Shown one piece after another: positions 21,395-31,800 of a DNA stretch of 64,000 nucleotides. This stretch comes from Kappaphycus alvarezii (lineage: Eukaryota; Rhodophyta; Florideophyceae; Gigartinales; Solieriaceae). The stretch covers positions 1,178,001 through 1,242,000 of the forward strand of contig NADL03000464.1 in assembly GCA_002205965.3 (NCBI GenBank). Direction: 5' to 3'. The position numbers were made by a program, and so were the translations under genes. Under the pieces are notes generated by a model that ran no database searches, was not told the origin of the DNA, and worked only from the letters and a program-made list of their open reading frames with translations. Numbering within the stretch: position 1 is the first letter of the stretch; each line of letters starts with the position of its first letter.

Positions 21395-21794
21395 TGCGTC
21401 TTGCGCACATCTTACACTATACTGTAGTCCTCGCCCCTGTACCCTTTTATGAGGGTGTAATTCTCCTCTATCTATACTGTAGATATTCCATTGATATTTA
21501 TATCTACTTCAAGTCTATCTAGGCCATAGAATTTATAAATATTTACTATAGTAGATATTTATGGATACTCTAGAAAGATTTTTTTATCCTAGTGGACACA
21601 ACTTCCCGCGCAACCTAGGGCCAGTCGACGGTGCCGGGACTGTGTATAAGTAGTGCGATTGCCGCACTCCGGTGAGTAAAGGGAGCAACCAATTCATCCA
21701 TCTTACCCTCAGACCTATCTAGCAAAAACACTTCTGTTTTTTCAGAGTCGCCCGCAAGCGCCACTCTGCTTGCTTTACCTTGGAATTCACGACA
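21395..21794 (+). repeat. copia right LTR
   Basis: Direct repeat of 14933-15332 with about a dozen differences (for example CCAC/CCAT, CTACAG/CTATAG, CAATC/CAACC and changes near TCGGTTTTTTT). Ends in the same CACGACA. Confidence 0.92.
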
Positions 21795-21879
21795 TTTACG
21801 ACCCTAATACAGTACAATTTGATTACTGTTGTCACTGTCTAGCTCCTTTGTCGTATTGCAGATCCTACCACATGGTATG

Positions 21880-22230
21880 AACTGACGCCGCCGGGGCTGG
21901 AGCCTTACGCACCACCGCAGGTTCCAGGACCTACAACACGAGTTGCCAAGGCGCCTGGTGCCCCCCTCCCCCCCTTTCTGCGTCCCAGGTTTCCGATTCT
22001 AGTCCCTGCGTTTTGTCTCCCTCGGTGCCACTTCCCCGGGGACTGTGTTATTTATGGAAGAGTTTGTACCCCATGTTGGCAGGAAGTGCCACGCCTCGAG
22101 CGCTACTATTCGCACGCGCGTCCATCAGCGTATCAGTTGCGCCTTGTGGCCGTCGACGGCTATGGCCATCATATCGCGCGCCCCTCTGTATGTGACCATA
22201 ACTGGATAGCCAGTCAGTCGTTGCACACTT
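21880..22230 (+). mobile_element. R2-like LINE 3' remnant (plus strand)
   Basis: The sequence matches, in reverse orientation, the last 350 bases of the LINE at 26.76-27.1 kb: GCGCCTGGTGCCCCCCT, then TTATTTATGGAAGAGTTTG, then CGCACGCGCGTCCATC, then GGCTATGGCCATCATATCGC. Coding is scattered over frames because of small indels. The terminal D-V-x-H-P-V motif is eroded to an ATGTGACCATAACTGGATAGCC-like end near 22192-22212. It lies 85 bases right of the copia LTR. Confidence 0.65.
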
Positions 22231-23860
22231 TAGATAAAACAAAGAGGGGGAATTTTTGGGTTATTTTAATGTATGGAAAATGTGGTTTGTTAGTGGTGGT
22301 GGTAAATCTTTATTGGTTGTACAATGTCGCACAGAAGCGTGCGGAGGGTATTCATAAATTAACACGTTAGGGAAAGAGTAAGTATCATCTCTGAATGCAA
22401 GTTCATAGGACTCATACAGTACCCTTTGCACCACCCGTAGTAAACCACGCCCGCCTTGGCAAGGACACTCGCATTGTCAAACTAATTCGAGCAAGGGGTT
22501 CTGGGCATCGCTTCATTGCCCTTCCACTTTCCACACTGGGGGGCAGGCACCCATCCGCTCGGGACTTCGCCAACCGGGTTACGACTGCCATTGCCGCACG
22601 TGCAGCTGTTCCGATTGCTGAGGGGCGGCAAACACTGTTCGCTCGTCACGCAGCGAGACTCGTCTAGAATGACGCCAGTTGTATGTTAGAGGTAGTTTTG
22701 GGCGAATCTTAATGTCGCAGCAATGTGGTTCTAGAGAACCTCCGTTATCAGTGTATATCAGTCGCTACGCAAATTGGGCCTCGTCCCCATAATCTCTAGC
22801 TTAACCCTACCGACTGTACTATTAATTCTTCACAATAAAATCCCCTCCACCCCACTAACCCCTGTCTCGAACTATTCTGCACAACACTTCTGTTCGGTAC
22901 ATGTCTGTCACTTGCTGGAATTTTCGAGACGCTACTACAGAAGAAATTGCGGATGTGGGAGGACTATTTGTCGTACAAAAATAGCCATTGACTGTACTGT
23001 ACAAAGGCACTGTTAAATATTATATAGTACTGTACAGTACTGAATTTAGAACGGAATTTACAAGTTTCCGTATGATAGATCGATTCGCAAAACTTGGGGC
23101 AAAGCTGAATTACGGCAATTTCGACGTGTACTTTTAATATGACCCATTGTATAAACTTTGGCTCAATACTACTGTAGTATACTTCGTCTGGAAAAGGTTA
23201 GTGTCGCTCAATTTGCTCCCTAAATGCCCCTTCCTTTTGATAGAAAATTTCCTCATGTTCCTCATCATCCACTCTAGATGGCGCATTCGAGGTGGCGTTA
23301 TTCCGTGTGGCTTCACACAACGGTAATTCCACAATCCATTCGCAAGTGCTTCGCACAGGTTACTTAGATATTAGTTTTGGACAAGTTGATTTGCAGTTGG
23401 ATGGGCCAGAAAGGACGTCAAGTTTCTATATCAAGACCAATTTCATTCATCCAGGCTTGAATTGAAAGGGCGCATGCTTTCTTGGGACAACTGCTGTTTC
23501 GAGAATTTAGTAAGGCTGAATACCTTTTCCAAGGCCGGTTTTCCACAAAATTATTCGAATATTTTCCTCTTTGTTAATCAAGAAGCACTGAACAAAATTC
23601 TCATCTCTTACCTGGCGAGTCGATGCTGATTCAACACTCGTCTGAGATTTACGATGACAAAAATTCTTCGCTCTTTATATTTTCGCTCTTCAATCCCGCA
23701 TCAGTGAATAAACAGGTTGGCTTTTTCCGCGGCAAGCATGATTGACGTGCTCACAACAATAAATTTCAACTGCTATTATTAGTGCTGAAAAGTCTGTTCG
23801 GTCACTGCAATTTCACGGATCTCCGGTCTCATTTGAAATTTTTTAATCTATCCATTCTGT
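22231..23860. other. intergenic stretch with one palindrome cluster
   Basis: No gene recognised. Short plus-strand frames at 22395-22667 and 22774-23016 lack motifs. At about 22990-23045 there are several GTACTGTACAGTAC-type palindromes. The right end (23600-23860) is AT-rich and may hold the promoter or a 5' exon/intron of the telobox gene. Confidence 0.4.
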
Positions 23861-23953
23861 CACAGGAGGTTCTTATTGCAAGAGAAGTTTTTCCGAGCAG
23901 CACCGGCAGTAGATGCGAACAGACTCTCACATATCTTACATCTGAATGAAACA

Positions 23954-24703
23954 ATGTGCCAGTTTTCTGGTGAATTTCAAAGATACGATGGAGGAGTGAA
24001 GAGGACAGATCTTCAACTTATGTCAAAGCCTAAAAATTATCGACGAAAAGGGCGTCGAGACTCTTACCTTCGATTCTCCCCAATGGAGCATGCTATGCTT
24101 CTCGAAGGAGTTAATCGATTTGGGGCAGGAAAATGGAAAAAAATTCTCTCTTCCTATTCGTTTCATTTAAAGAGAACTGCTGTTGATCTGAAGGATAAGT
24201 ATCGCAACATATTACGGGCACGTGAGCGGGAGAAGCTCATACCACAAAATGAAAGTAGTCTTGAAGAGTTTCGAACTGGTGGGCCTTCCCTGTATACAAA
24301 AACTTCCCAGATGAGTTCTGTACCGTCGATTTCCAGGGATCATGAGTTTTTGGGGAACCAGGCGTGTGTCAGAATGAATAACCCAAACTCTCTTCTCCTC
24401 CCTCCGCTGTCGAATGATCGGTATGAGACTCATGTGGACAGCAGACACGGAACATTTTTTCCTAGTATTGAGCAGTTTAGGGGAACTGCTAGCCACAGGA
24501 GCATGCTTTTTGGGAATCGGGCACCAAAAAAACCTGTTCCCCTCGATGGATTTGAAGTGGTCTGTCGTGAAAGCCACTTACGCACACCGAGAGTCCTGTG
24601 TGATGGTCACAATGTTCAAGGGCAAGTGAAGGAGACTATGGCTCCTCCACGCATGAAACTGGATAGACTATTGTGTTTTGCGGATGATAGTCCGTTGGGG
24701 TAG
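23954..24703 (+). CDS. telobox Myb-domain protein (TRF-like)
   Basis: The frame is open from 23861 to a TAG at 24701-24703; the first ATG is at 23954, giving about 249 residues. A single Myb/SANT repeat (about residues 39-89 from that ATG) has F-S-P-M-E-H-A-M-L-L-E-G-V-N-R-F-G-A-G-K-W and ends in V-D-L-K-D-K-Y-R-N-I. That is the telobox signature of proteins binding double-stranded telomeric TTAGGG-type repeats. The rest is Ser/Pro/Arg-rich and unrecognised. The open frame continues upstream of the ATG without a start and is preceded by a CTGTCACAG acceptor-like site at 23857-23865, so a 5' exon is possible. Likely nuclear and telomeric, or a promoter-binding relative. Confidence 0.7.
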   Translation: MCQFSGEFQRYDGGVKRTDLQLMSKPKNYRRKGRRDSYLRFSPMEHAMLLEGVNRFGAGKWKKILSSYSFHLKRTAVDLKDKYRNILRAREREKLIPQNESSLEEFRTGGPSLYTKTSQMSSVPSISRDHEFLGNQACVRMNNPNSLLLPPLSNDRYETHVDSRHGTFFPSIEQFRGTASHRSMLFGNRAPKKPVPLDGFEVVCRESHLRTPRVLCDGHNVQGQVKETMAPPRMKLDRLLCFADDSPLG

Positions 24704-25480
24704 ACTTGGGTCTCTAATTGCAGGATGGAATCTTCCCGTGTTCTGAGGGGCCAGTTGCTCAAGTTTTTTTCCCTGGGCGAAACATCTTATGTTGCATTGT
24801 AACACTACCGTGACGTAAACTAGGAATCAGGAACTATTTTTCTGTTAAACTCTGCTTGGATTTTAGAAATACTGTACAGTACGGTATTTGGAAGTAAAAT
24901 ATGATCCCCCGCATTCAAAAGTGCAAATTGTTTTCAAGGAGGGGGAATTGGGGTGCTTTAATAATTAGGGATGCAGGACGGCTACCTTCCAGACTAGTGT
25001 CTACTGTATTCGACAAGTTCATATGTATGTAATCAATTGATGACATTTTCTAGGAACAAAAAAAATAATTTTAAAATATTCTTTTAACGCCTTTTCATCG
25101 CTTTCCATTTTCCTTCACGTCTCTGCTAGCTGTGCGGGGTTGCCGTTCAGAGCTTTCGCACGTTCACTGCCTCGTGAAACCAATTTAATCCTGTGCAAGA
25201 TATGTTGTAGCGGATACGCCTGAGTTTATTTGTGGTGTTATACAGTACTGTACAGTAGCAGAAAATCAAAAAATCAGATGCACCATGCATCATTTTTTAA
25301 AAAATTTCAACAGTTAGGTCGTTTATTTCTTCTTCCCTCGAGCAATATGTGGGCATTGTTTTCCTCCGTGCTGGGTGGTTCCAGTTGGGAGTATCAACGT
25401 CAGGAGGATCTGAGCCAGTTGTCTACGCTATACGGTGACTTTACGAGGAGCATAGTGAATCGGCGGAGTATGCACTGTTA
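24704..25480. other. intergenic stretch with isolated palindromes
   Basis: Contains a near-perfect palindrome around AAATACTGTACAGTACGG (24868-24890) and another CAGTACTGTACAGTA at about 25242-25256. Otherwise AT-rich and non-coding by eye. Confidence 0.5.
25027..25047 (+). repeat. 21-bp direct repeat, left copy
   Basis: ATGTAATCAATTGATGACAT(T) here is identical over 21 bases to 26431-26451. The core ATCAATTGAT is itself a palindrome. The two copies bracket an RT fossil, so they may be target-site copies or element ends. Confidence 0.75.
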
Positions 25481-26110
25481 ACCGATGACCTTCAAAACGC
25501 TCTTAACTTGGTCAGCCGCAGTGCGTTCTTGACGGAGGTCGAACAAAGATTCCCGGAGCTCTTCCCTTGGATCCATTACACGTACTCGGTAAACCGGTGT
25601 CATCTATGTGTGGGGATGATATGCTACGGAGCGTGGTTGGCGTGCAGCACGGGGATCCGCTGGGTCCACTTTAATTCTCCCTTGTGCTGCAAGAAGTGAC
25701 GCTGCAAAAAGTGACGCGGGAACTCAAAATCCCCCTGGAAAATGCGGGCGACACCACAGGCGGGCCTTCCCTACTCCTACTGTACATCTGCGGTGCTTGA
25801 CGATGGGTATATACTGTAGTTGGCACACATGAAGCCATCCGAATGGCACTACAGTTCCTCCCCTCCCCGGAGGTGCGCAGTTTGGGTTTAGACCTCCGCA
25901 TCGATAAGTGTGCCGGCTGGTGGCCAACCATCCGGACCCTACCTGGTCAGCAGTCCCTCCCATTTGAGCCTCGGCAGAACTATGACGACGGGACAAAAGT
26001 GCTTCGCGCTCCCATCGGGTCGGACCTAATCATGGAGCGCGGGTGGGCACCTACATCTCGGACCGCAATTATAAGACGTGGTTGCAGTTTTATTTCAGGG
26101 CACCACTGTT
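25480..26110 (+). pseudogene. non-LTR reverse transcriptase fossil
   Basis: Plus-strand pieces in shifting frames give L-T-E-V-E-Q-R-F-P-E-L-F-P-W, then G-V-Q-H-G-D-P-L-G-P-L (RT domain 4/B' motif, followed by a TAA), then a degraded catalytic box read as V-L-D-D-G-Y at about 25795-25815. After that come L-D-K-C-A-G-W-W and L-R-A-P-I-G-S. This is the palm and thumb of a non-LTR RT distinct from the 27-kb LINE, whose boxes read differently (Q-G-T-Q-Q-G-D-P and Y-A-D-D-G). At least three stops or frame changes show it is dead. Confidence 0.65.
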
Positions 26111-26410
26111 TCCTCCCGCTTCAAAATGCCACAAGGGGAGATGCACGGCTCTCATGGATTAGGACGGTGACCATGCGCTGCGCTGTGCCTATGGCACGAC
26201 TCACAAACACGGTTGTTTGTCGCAGACCTCTCCTACGCCGCCCGGCACCTTGTCCTCGAGCCCCCGGCGTCGGTGAGAGCAATTTCGTACAACGCCTGGT
26301 AGCAAGACTCTTATGGAGAGTCGAAGGCATCGGCAGCGGGACTGGCTTTGCGGACGATACACATGCACTACAGTATTATTTTTTTTGAGAAAATTGCGCA
26401 AATACCCATG

Positions 26411-26448
26411 GTCATCAATTGATTACAACAATGTAATCAATTGATGAC
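26411..26448. repeat. 17-bp inverted repeat with 4-base spacer
   Basis: GTCATCAATTGATTACA (26411-26427), spacer ACAA, then its exact reverse complement TGTAATCAATTGATGAC (26432-26448). The right arm is part of the 21-bp direct repeat shared with 25027-25047. Confidence 0.85.
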
Positions 26449-26451
26449 ATT

Positions 26452-26760
26452 GGCCTTGTCGAATATGTAGGCGCTAGTGACGTCGGTCGTCGTGTCGCTT
26501 TTAAGTTATCCCGCGCATTTACTCAGGCTACCGAAGAGGAACAACAGCAGGTTGTCAAGGGCCGCCGCTGGTGTACAGAACAGTCGTGGCGATATCAATT
26601 TCGCATGGGTCTCAATCACCCCAGAGGTTGACCTACAGGGCGCGGCGAAAGAGTCGAAAGCGACCGGAACAAAGAGAAAACTGAGCTTTGGAAAGGTAGC
26701 GTCCAAGAATCTTTACTCTTTTTACTTATCTTGAGTGTACACCGACTGAGCGACTATTCA
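26452..26760. other. spacer left of the LINE, unassigned ORF
   Basis: A plus-strand frame at 26477-26734 (85 residues) is open but shows no motif. It ends next to the 3' terminus of the minus-strand LINE. Confidence 0.3.
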
Positions 26761-26761
26761 G

Positions 26762-28177
26762 TTACGAGCTAACTGGATGGACCACATCGGTCACGTGCAT
26801 TGGGGCCCGCGATATGATGGCCATAGCCACCGACGACCACAAAGTGCAACTGATAAGCTGGTAGATGCGTGTGCGAATCGTAGCGTCCGAGGTGTGGCAT
26901 TTCGTGGCTACACGTGGCACAAACTCTTCGATAAATAATGCGGTATCCGGTAAAGGGGCACCGCGGGAGTCGAAAACCAGAGGTTGGAATCGGAAACCTG
27001 GGAGGGCAGAGAGGGGGGGACCAGGCGCATTGGCAGCTAGGACCTACTTGTGCTGTAGGTCCTGGATCTTGCGATGGTGCATGAGGGCGGCAGCCCCACC
27101 GGCGACTTGCGTCGCTTTGGTGATGGAGGTCTGCTTGAACGGAGACGTGACGGCGACGTCACATGCAATGGGTCGGTCTGGTAGGGCAGCTTCAGTGTCA
27201 CGGGGGGGATGCACGAGGAGAATGTCAGCGGGCCTGTAGTCCGTCCCTGGGAGGAGATTCTCGGCTTCGAACTCGTAGTCAAGGCCGGCGGCGCGGAACA
27301 CATGCCACGCGAACACATTGCGAACGGAGTTGTGGCGGTGAATGCGCCCGAACTCTGAGACGCAGCGGTCGGCGGCATGGTCACCGTGGACATCCATGTC
27401 CTGCTGGCAGTGGTGGCATTTCAATGGCACCGAGTCTGTGTAGACTGGGAGACCGAGGTGCCTGCGCAGCATGATGCTCCAGTGTGCTAATGACACCTTC
27501 GTCGCTGTGGTGGGGTGGGCCCATAAGAACGCAGCCGCACCGGTGTTACGGAAGGCCAAGCCTCGAATCCGGCGACGTGTGGACGTGTCGGCGTGGCAGC
27601 TAGGATGTGGCACTCTCTTCCATAGTTCATCCTCCCAAAACTCCTTTGCCCTGGCTTCTTGCTGCGCCCGATTTAGATGATATTGCAGGTTGACGGGCAT
27701 GGCGGCAAGGGAGGCGGGTTCAAAGGGGCCTAGGTCGGTGGCAAACGGGTCATCTTGGATCTGTCGGACGAAATCGCGCAGGGGCCGGCGTGCCTGGTTG
27801 ACGAGGAAGTGTCGATCGCCCCGTGCCTGTTTCCCAGGGACGGCGACGGAGCGGGGTGTTGCATAGTCTGCGGTGCGTAGGCGGGCGGGGGCAGCTTCCA
27901 GAATGCTGGCGGCGACAGCCGCGTGCAGTGCAGGGCCAATCCTTGAGAACCCGTGCCCCCGAGACGGAGGGGGAGACAAGCTTGTTCCCATGCGTCGTCG
28001 GTGAGGGGACCTTATGGAGCGTGCCGTAAGCGGCTCGCTGCACGGAGTAGAACTCCCTTGCAGGCTCCGCGCCATGCTGAGGGTCCGCAAGCCGAAACCC
28101 GTGAAGCACCCGGCATGCGGATGCACATAAGCCTGGGGTCTTGGACCCTTTCCAGCTGCGCCAGGGTGCGACGGCAC
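26762..28177 (-). pseudogene. LINE restriction-like endonuclease and C-terminal domain
   Basis: The frame from 28177 to 27047 contains C-H-H-C with a later G-D-H-A-A-D-R-C (C-x2-C-x9-H-x4-C), H-R-H-N-S-V-R-N, then R-P-A-D-I-L-L and, 20 residues on, A-C-D-V. These are the knuckle, R-H-N and PD...D motifs of the R2-type endonuclease, which nicks the target to prime reverse transcription. After a TAG (27046-27044) the same frame continues 94 codons with F-I-E-E-F-V-P-R-V-A and W-S-S-V-A-M-A-I to end V-V-H-P-V-S-S-stop. Those 94 residues recur in the other fragments, so the TAG is a mutation and not the natural end. Confidence 0.85.
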
Positions 28178-28219
28178 CCCTCTAACTTGCTGCGGAAGAA
28201 TGTTTTCGTAAAAGCAGCG

Positions 28220-30118
28220 TTACCCAACCCGGGCCCCGAGGAGCTCGAAACCATCGCCGGCGCATTCTGCAAGCGGGAACTCGGCCAGGAAAGCAGCGCG
28301 GTCAGCTGGCGGAGTGTGCGGCCAGGAGATGCGTGTCTTGTGAGGGTTAATAACCAGACCGTATGACGGACCGTAGAGCGCGAGGGACCGCAGTGCTCGC
28401 CGTAGGCCCTCAAGTGATCCAATGATTGTACCGTCGTCGGCGTACCACTGATTTAAAATGATACCCTCCTCGTCGGCGACCCGCCTGATGAGCGGTTGTA
28501 TCTTCAACGAGAACAACAGCATACTCGCAGGGTCCCCTTGCTGGGTTCCCTGGGCGCTAGAAAGCATCGCCTTCTCCCGGTTTGGGACGATTAGCGGTGG
28601 TCGGGATCGACCGTACACCATGTTTGCGAATCGGGCAAGTGTGGGGGCACGGGCTGGCAGCATGTCGAGCATTGCTTGCCGATCGACGCAGTCGAAAGCG
28701 TTCCGGGCATCAATGAGGACGGTGGCGACGTTTGGATCCGACGAAAACCCTTCGCAACATCGTGCGAACGTCATGGACGATCGCATCCATGCCTGCCTTG
28801 ATGCCATTGGCAGTTTGGAAGGGGGCCAGAAATGCACGGGAGTCGTCAATAGCCGACGGGAGCAGCGTCTTCGTGACCAGGTGCCGGAGGACAGAGCCGA
28901 CCGCGATGGGACGGATCTTCCCAGGCTTGAGCTGCAGGGGGAGGAGGGTTGCTGCGGAGAGCAGGGGAAGAACCGAATCGGGGAGGTCTCCCTTTGCTAT
29001 GCGGTTGACCAGCTTCGTCAGAACTCCGATGCCAGTGACACCGGCCTCGGGGCTAAGAGCAGTGTTAACGAGCAGGTGGAACCACCTCGAGGGCGTCCGG
29101 TCCGGGCCCGCGGTGGTATCCCGCGGGATGCGACGCGCGGACTGCGCGACAGCGGCTTCAGTGAGTTGCGGAGGAGGTGGGAGGCTTTCCTCGGGAAGCG
29201 GGGCGATGGGCTGTGGCGGCGACGGGTGAAGGTCAAGCAGACGCTGGATGGTGGTAGGCGAGTTAACGTCGGCACATGGGGCATTGTGAAGGGTCCGCAT
29301 CGCCTTGCCGTAGCCGGCGTCAGCGCAGAGAGCTTCGGCTCGCCGGAAGCGTTTGGCGTTGTCGGATGAAGCAGGTGTGCGAGCATTGGGGCAGTGTTCG
29401 ATAATCCACTGGGCCCGGTGGTGATGGGCGTTGACAGCATCAGCCCATAGGGCGCCCCATTGGGAGCCGGTGTGGGCCCGCCGGAGCCGTTCCCTGAGCG
29501 CGGAGCGTTGACCTTGGACGGATCTCCACCCTTCCTCACCCCGAAGGCTGCGCCGCATGACAGCGGTGGGCAGCATATGGAGGTGAAGAAAGGCGCGATG
29601 TGTAGCTGCGTCACCGCGTGCGTTAGCAGCGGCTTTGACCAACTTGATGAATAGAAGGGTGAACTGGCGGAGACATGCGTAGGGGATGTCCTGGAAGATG
29701 TCCGCCTCACGGTACAGCGTGCGTAGGACATCGTAGGGGGTCGGCAGAGGGAAAAAATGACGGGGAGGCTGAGGATGGGATCGGCGACTCCATGGCAGGA
29801 GTTATGATGAGTGTCCCTCAGCGCTAGTCGCCGCCGGGGGGGAACCGTTTGCCTTGCTTGTGTCGGGGTGTCCTTGTGCGGTGGAACCGCTGGCACCACC
29901 TCCTCCATGGCATGATTAAGCCCCGAGGGCTCAGCAGGTTTGGGGGCCTGCTGGGCACGGGCGGGGGTAGCTTTTTCCTTGTTCGGGGGTTCCGCCTGCA
30001 CCACCTCCTCCATTGCCTGCGTAGGCACGGGGGACACAGTAGGGGCGGGACGGGAGATGGCATCAGGGTTGCGGGCTTGGTAGGCGCCGGCGGGGTTCAT
30101 GGGTGTTGTGAACACCAT
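28220..30118 (-). pseudogene. LINE linker and reverse transcriptase
   Basis: Three frames join to form this region. 30118 to about 29760 is a Pro/Ala-rich linker that twice contains M-E-E-V-V-x-A-x-P-P. About 29750-28710 carries the RT fingers (R-I-P-R-D-T-T-A-G-P-D, L-K-P-G-K-I-R-P-I-A-V-G). 28760-28220 carries the palm: I-D-A-R-N-A-F-D-C-V-D (motif A), Q-G-T-Q-Q-G-D-P-A-S (motif B) and Q-W-Y-A-D-D-G (motif C, catalytic). Two frame changes, near 29750 and 28750, break it. The motifs themselves are intact, which indicates modest age. Confidence 0.85.
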
Positions 30119-30125
30119 TGTAGGG

Positions 30126-31210
30126 TCAACGCGGGCGATGGCCTAGGCGGTGGATGCCTGGAAGGACTTCTGTTTGCCCATGGCCCCCAATGCAAACACG
30201 GCGGCGGGGCCTGCGGGTGGAAGCGGCGGCCTTGGGCGGGGGCCGGGGGGCGAGGGCGGAGGTCAACCGCTCTGCCTCGGCAATTGTAGACTCCAAGGCG
30301 GGAGGTCCCGCTTTGAGGTCGTCTTGACGGGCCGCGGGGTTATCGTTGGTGGGGGCCACCGCGTTCTTCTGGGCACCGTGTTTCCGGGGCTGTCTGTGCT
30401 GGCGGCGTAAGGCCGCGATATCGTTGAAATGGCCGCGGAGGACTGAAGCGAAGGCCTGAAAGGTGTAGGGGTTGGCCGACCGGCGCCCAGCGCGGCGGAC
30501 CGCGTTGTGAAGGAGACGAATTTCCTTCAAGAGGCGAGTCTGTATTCCACCGGCACTGAAAGCATCGAGGGCGTTCGCTGCCGCGGGAAGGGCGATCACT
30601 GAGTGCTTTAAGTCCGAGAACACTGCCTTCAGTTGGGTGAGAACGGCCTTCATGGGGTCTGCCCCCGACGCCGAAAAGTAGACGTATGTCCACTTGCCGA
30701 CGGAGCTGATGATGACGTGGTTGGGGAGCGGAACTTCTGCCCGACGTGCAGCTTCCAAAAGATACCCTTCGGTATCTTCTGCCGTCGAGAATGAGAACCC
30801 CTGTCCGGGGGCGAGGGCAAGGTGCAAGACAGGGGGCGGCGTGGGCGGCCTTTTCTCCGCCTCCCCCGTGCGGGGATCAAGGCGGGCAGGAGTGCGAGGG
30901 TCACCTGCGAGCAGGCGACGTGCGCTTGCCAGTGCAGCGGAGTTCCAGGGCTCAGGCGTTTGGCCAATGAGCTCGCACGCTTGGGAAAGTGTGAGGAGCG
31001 GCTGGCCAATGGGGGCGTCAGGATTCGGAATATCGAACTTTTCCAACTCGACGATGGAGGTGGAGGGCGTTGCAGCAGTAGGACGAGACGCGGCCACAGC
31101 GGCCCACGAGGGGCCCGCGGCGACAACCCGACCGGGTGGCGCGGGCGGGCACCTCGGCGTGCGTGGGCGGCTGTCCCGGGGAGATGTTAGGGGAAGGGGA
31201 AGGCGGCATT
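30126..31210 (-). pseudogene. LINE N-terminal Gag-like region
   Basis: A 320-residue Ala/Pro/Arg-rich frame is open from about 31097 (no ATG there; GTG in frame, true start probably near 31208 in another frame) to 30126. It has no CCHC knuckle. A segment starting V-Y-F-S-A-S-G-A-D-P-M-K-A and ending T-R-L-L-K-E-I (about 30690-30520) is duplicated in inverted orientation at 31298-31465. Shifting one frame near 30200 and reading through a TAG at about 30146-30144 joins it to the linker, so ORF1 and ORF2 may originally have been one protein. Confidence 0.6.
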
Positions 31211-31285
31211 CGGAGAAGGGGGAAGGTGAAAAACAGCAAGAAAGAAAGAAAGAAAAGAAAAGGGTAACGGGTTGAGGTTGTTGCG

Positions 31286-31480
31286 ATGAAGGGGCAGGAC
31301 GTCTACTTTCCGGCGTCGGGGGCAGACCCCATGAAGGCCGTTCTCACCCAACTGAAGGCAGTGTTCTCGGACCTAAAGCACTCAGTGATCGCCCTTCCCG
31401 CAGCAGTGAAGGCCCTCGATGCTTTCAGTGCCGGTGGAATACAGACTCGCCTCTTGAAGGAAATTCCGGGGTCAGGTTAA
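31286..31480 (+). repeat. inverted partial copy of the LINE N-terminal region
   Basis: Plus-strand bases 31298-31465 are nearly identical to the reverse complement of 30690-30520, with only about half a dozen differences over 165 bases, and are still open as a 64-codon frame. The arms are about 600 bases apart and sit at the 5' side of the element. Outside the matched stretch the sequences diverge at once. Confidence 0.85.
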
Positions 31481-31559
31481 ACGCAGCTCTCACTGACTCA
31501 CTGAGCGGTCGAAGGTGCTTCACCTTGATGGGATGAACATTTTATTTACTGTACTCCCG

Positions 31560-31800
31560 ACGAAGAGCCGATGGTACTGTACAGTTCTGTATAGTACCAT
31601 CAGTACCACATGCTACCGTACAGTACAAATGTACAGTACTGTACAGTACAGTACAGCACTGAACCCCACTTTGCTGAACAAACTTTACTTCATTGTTAGA
31701 AGTACTGTACAGTATTTCTGCTATGCTGTACTGTACGGACGGTACAATGCTAACTCGTTAACCCTCACTACGTGTTACTACGTAGGTACAGTATTCGATA
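31560..31800. repeat. TACTGTACAGTA-type palindrome cluster
   Basis: At least eight copies of GTACAGTAC/CTGTACAG/GTACTGTAC lie in 240 bases, including ATGGTACT...AGTACCAT stems at about 31571-31601. It lies 400-600 bases upstream of the DEAD-box helicase ATG, in the spacer that should hold its promoter. Confidence 0.8.

Larger units (their letters stand above)
14933..21794 (+). mobile_element. Ty1/copia-like LTR retrotransposon, full length
   Basis: Two direct 400-bp repeats (14933-15332 and 21395-21794) enclose gag, protease, integrase, reverse transcriptase and RNase H in copia order (INT before RT). The total is 6862 bp. The LTRs differ at roughly a dozen positions, including short homopolymer indels, so the insertion is not very recent. 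Gag and RNase H each contain an in-frame stop and the Gag-pol frames are broken. The 1.6-kb stretch between the left LTR and gag carries extra cargo (a zinc-finger ORF and CCAAT boxes). No clear 5-bp target duplication was found next to the LTRs. Confidence 0.92.
26762..31260 (-). mobile_element. R2-like non-LTR retrotransposon, nearly complete
   Basis: Read on the minus strand: N-terminal Gag-like region (about 31210-30126), Pro-rich linker, reverse transcriptase (29750-28220), then zinc knuckle and restriction-like endonuclease (28177-27047), and a C-terminal domain ending at a TAA at 26764-26762. The single-protein layout with a C-terminal endonuclease is that of the R2/RLE group, not the APE group. 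A TAG near 30144 and several frame changes break it. On the 5' side a purine-rich run (AAGAAAGAAAGAAAAG, about 31240-31262) precedes an inverted copy of part of the N-terminal region. The tail is shared with other fragments in the window. Confidence 0.85.

Noticed and set aside
27163..28366. Several plus-strand Arg/Gly-rich ORFs
   Set aside because: Shadows of the GC-rich LINE endonuclease frame.
28458..29369. 303-residue plus-strand ORF
   Set aside because: Exact antisense of the LINE reverse transcriptase, which has clear RT motifs on the minus strand.
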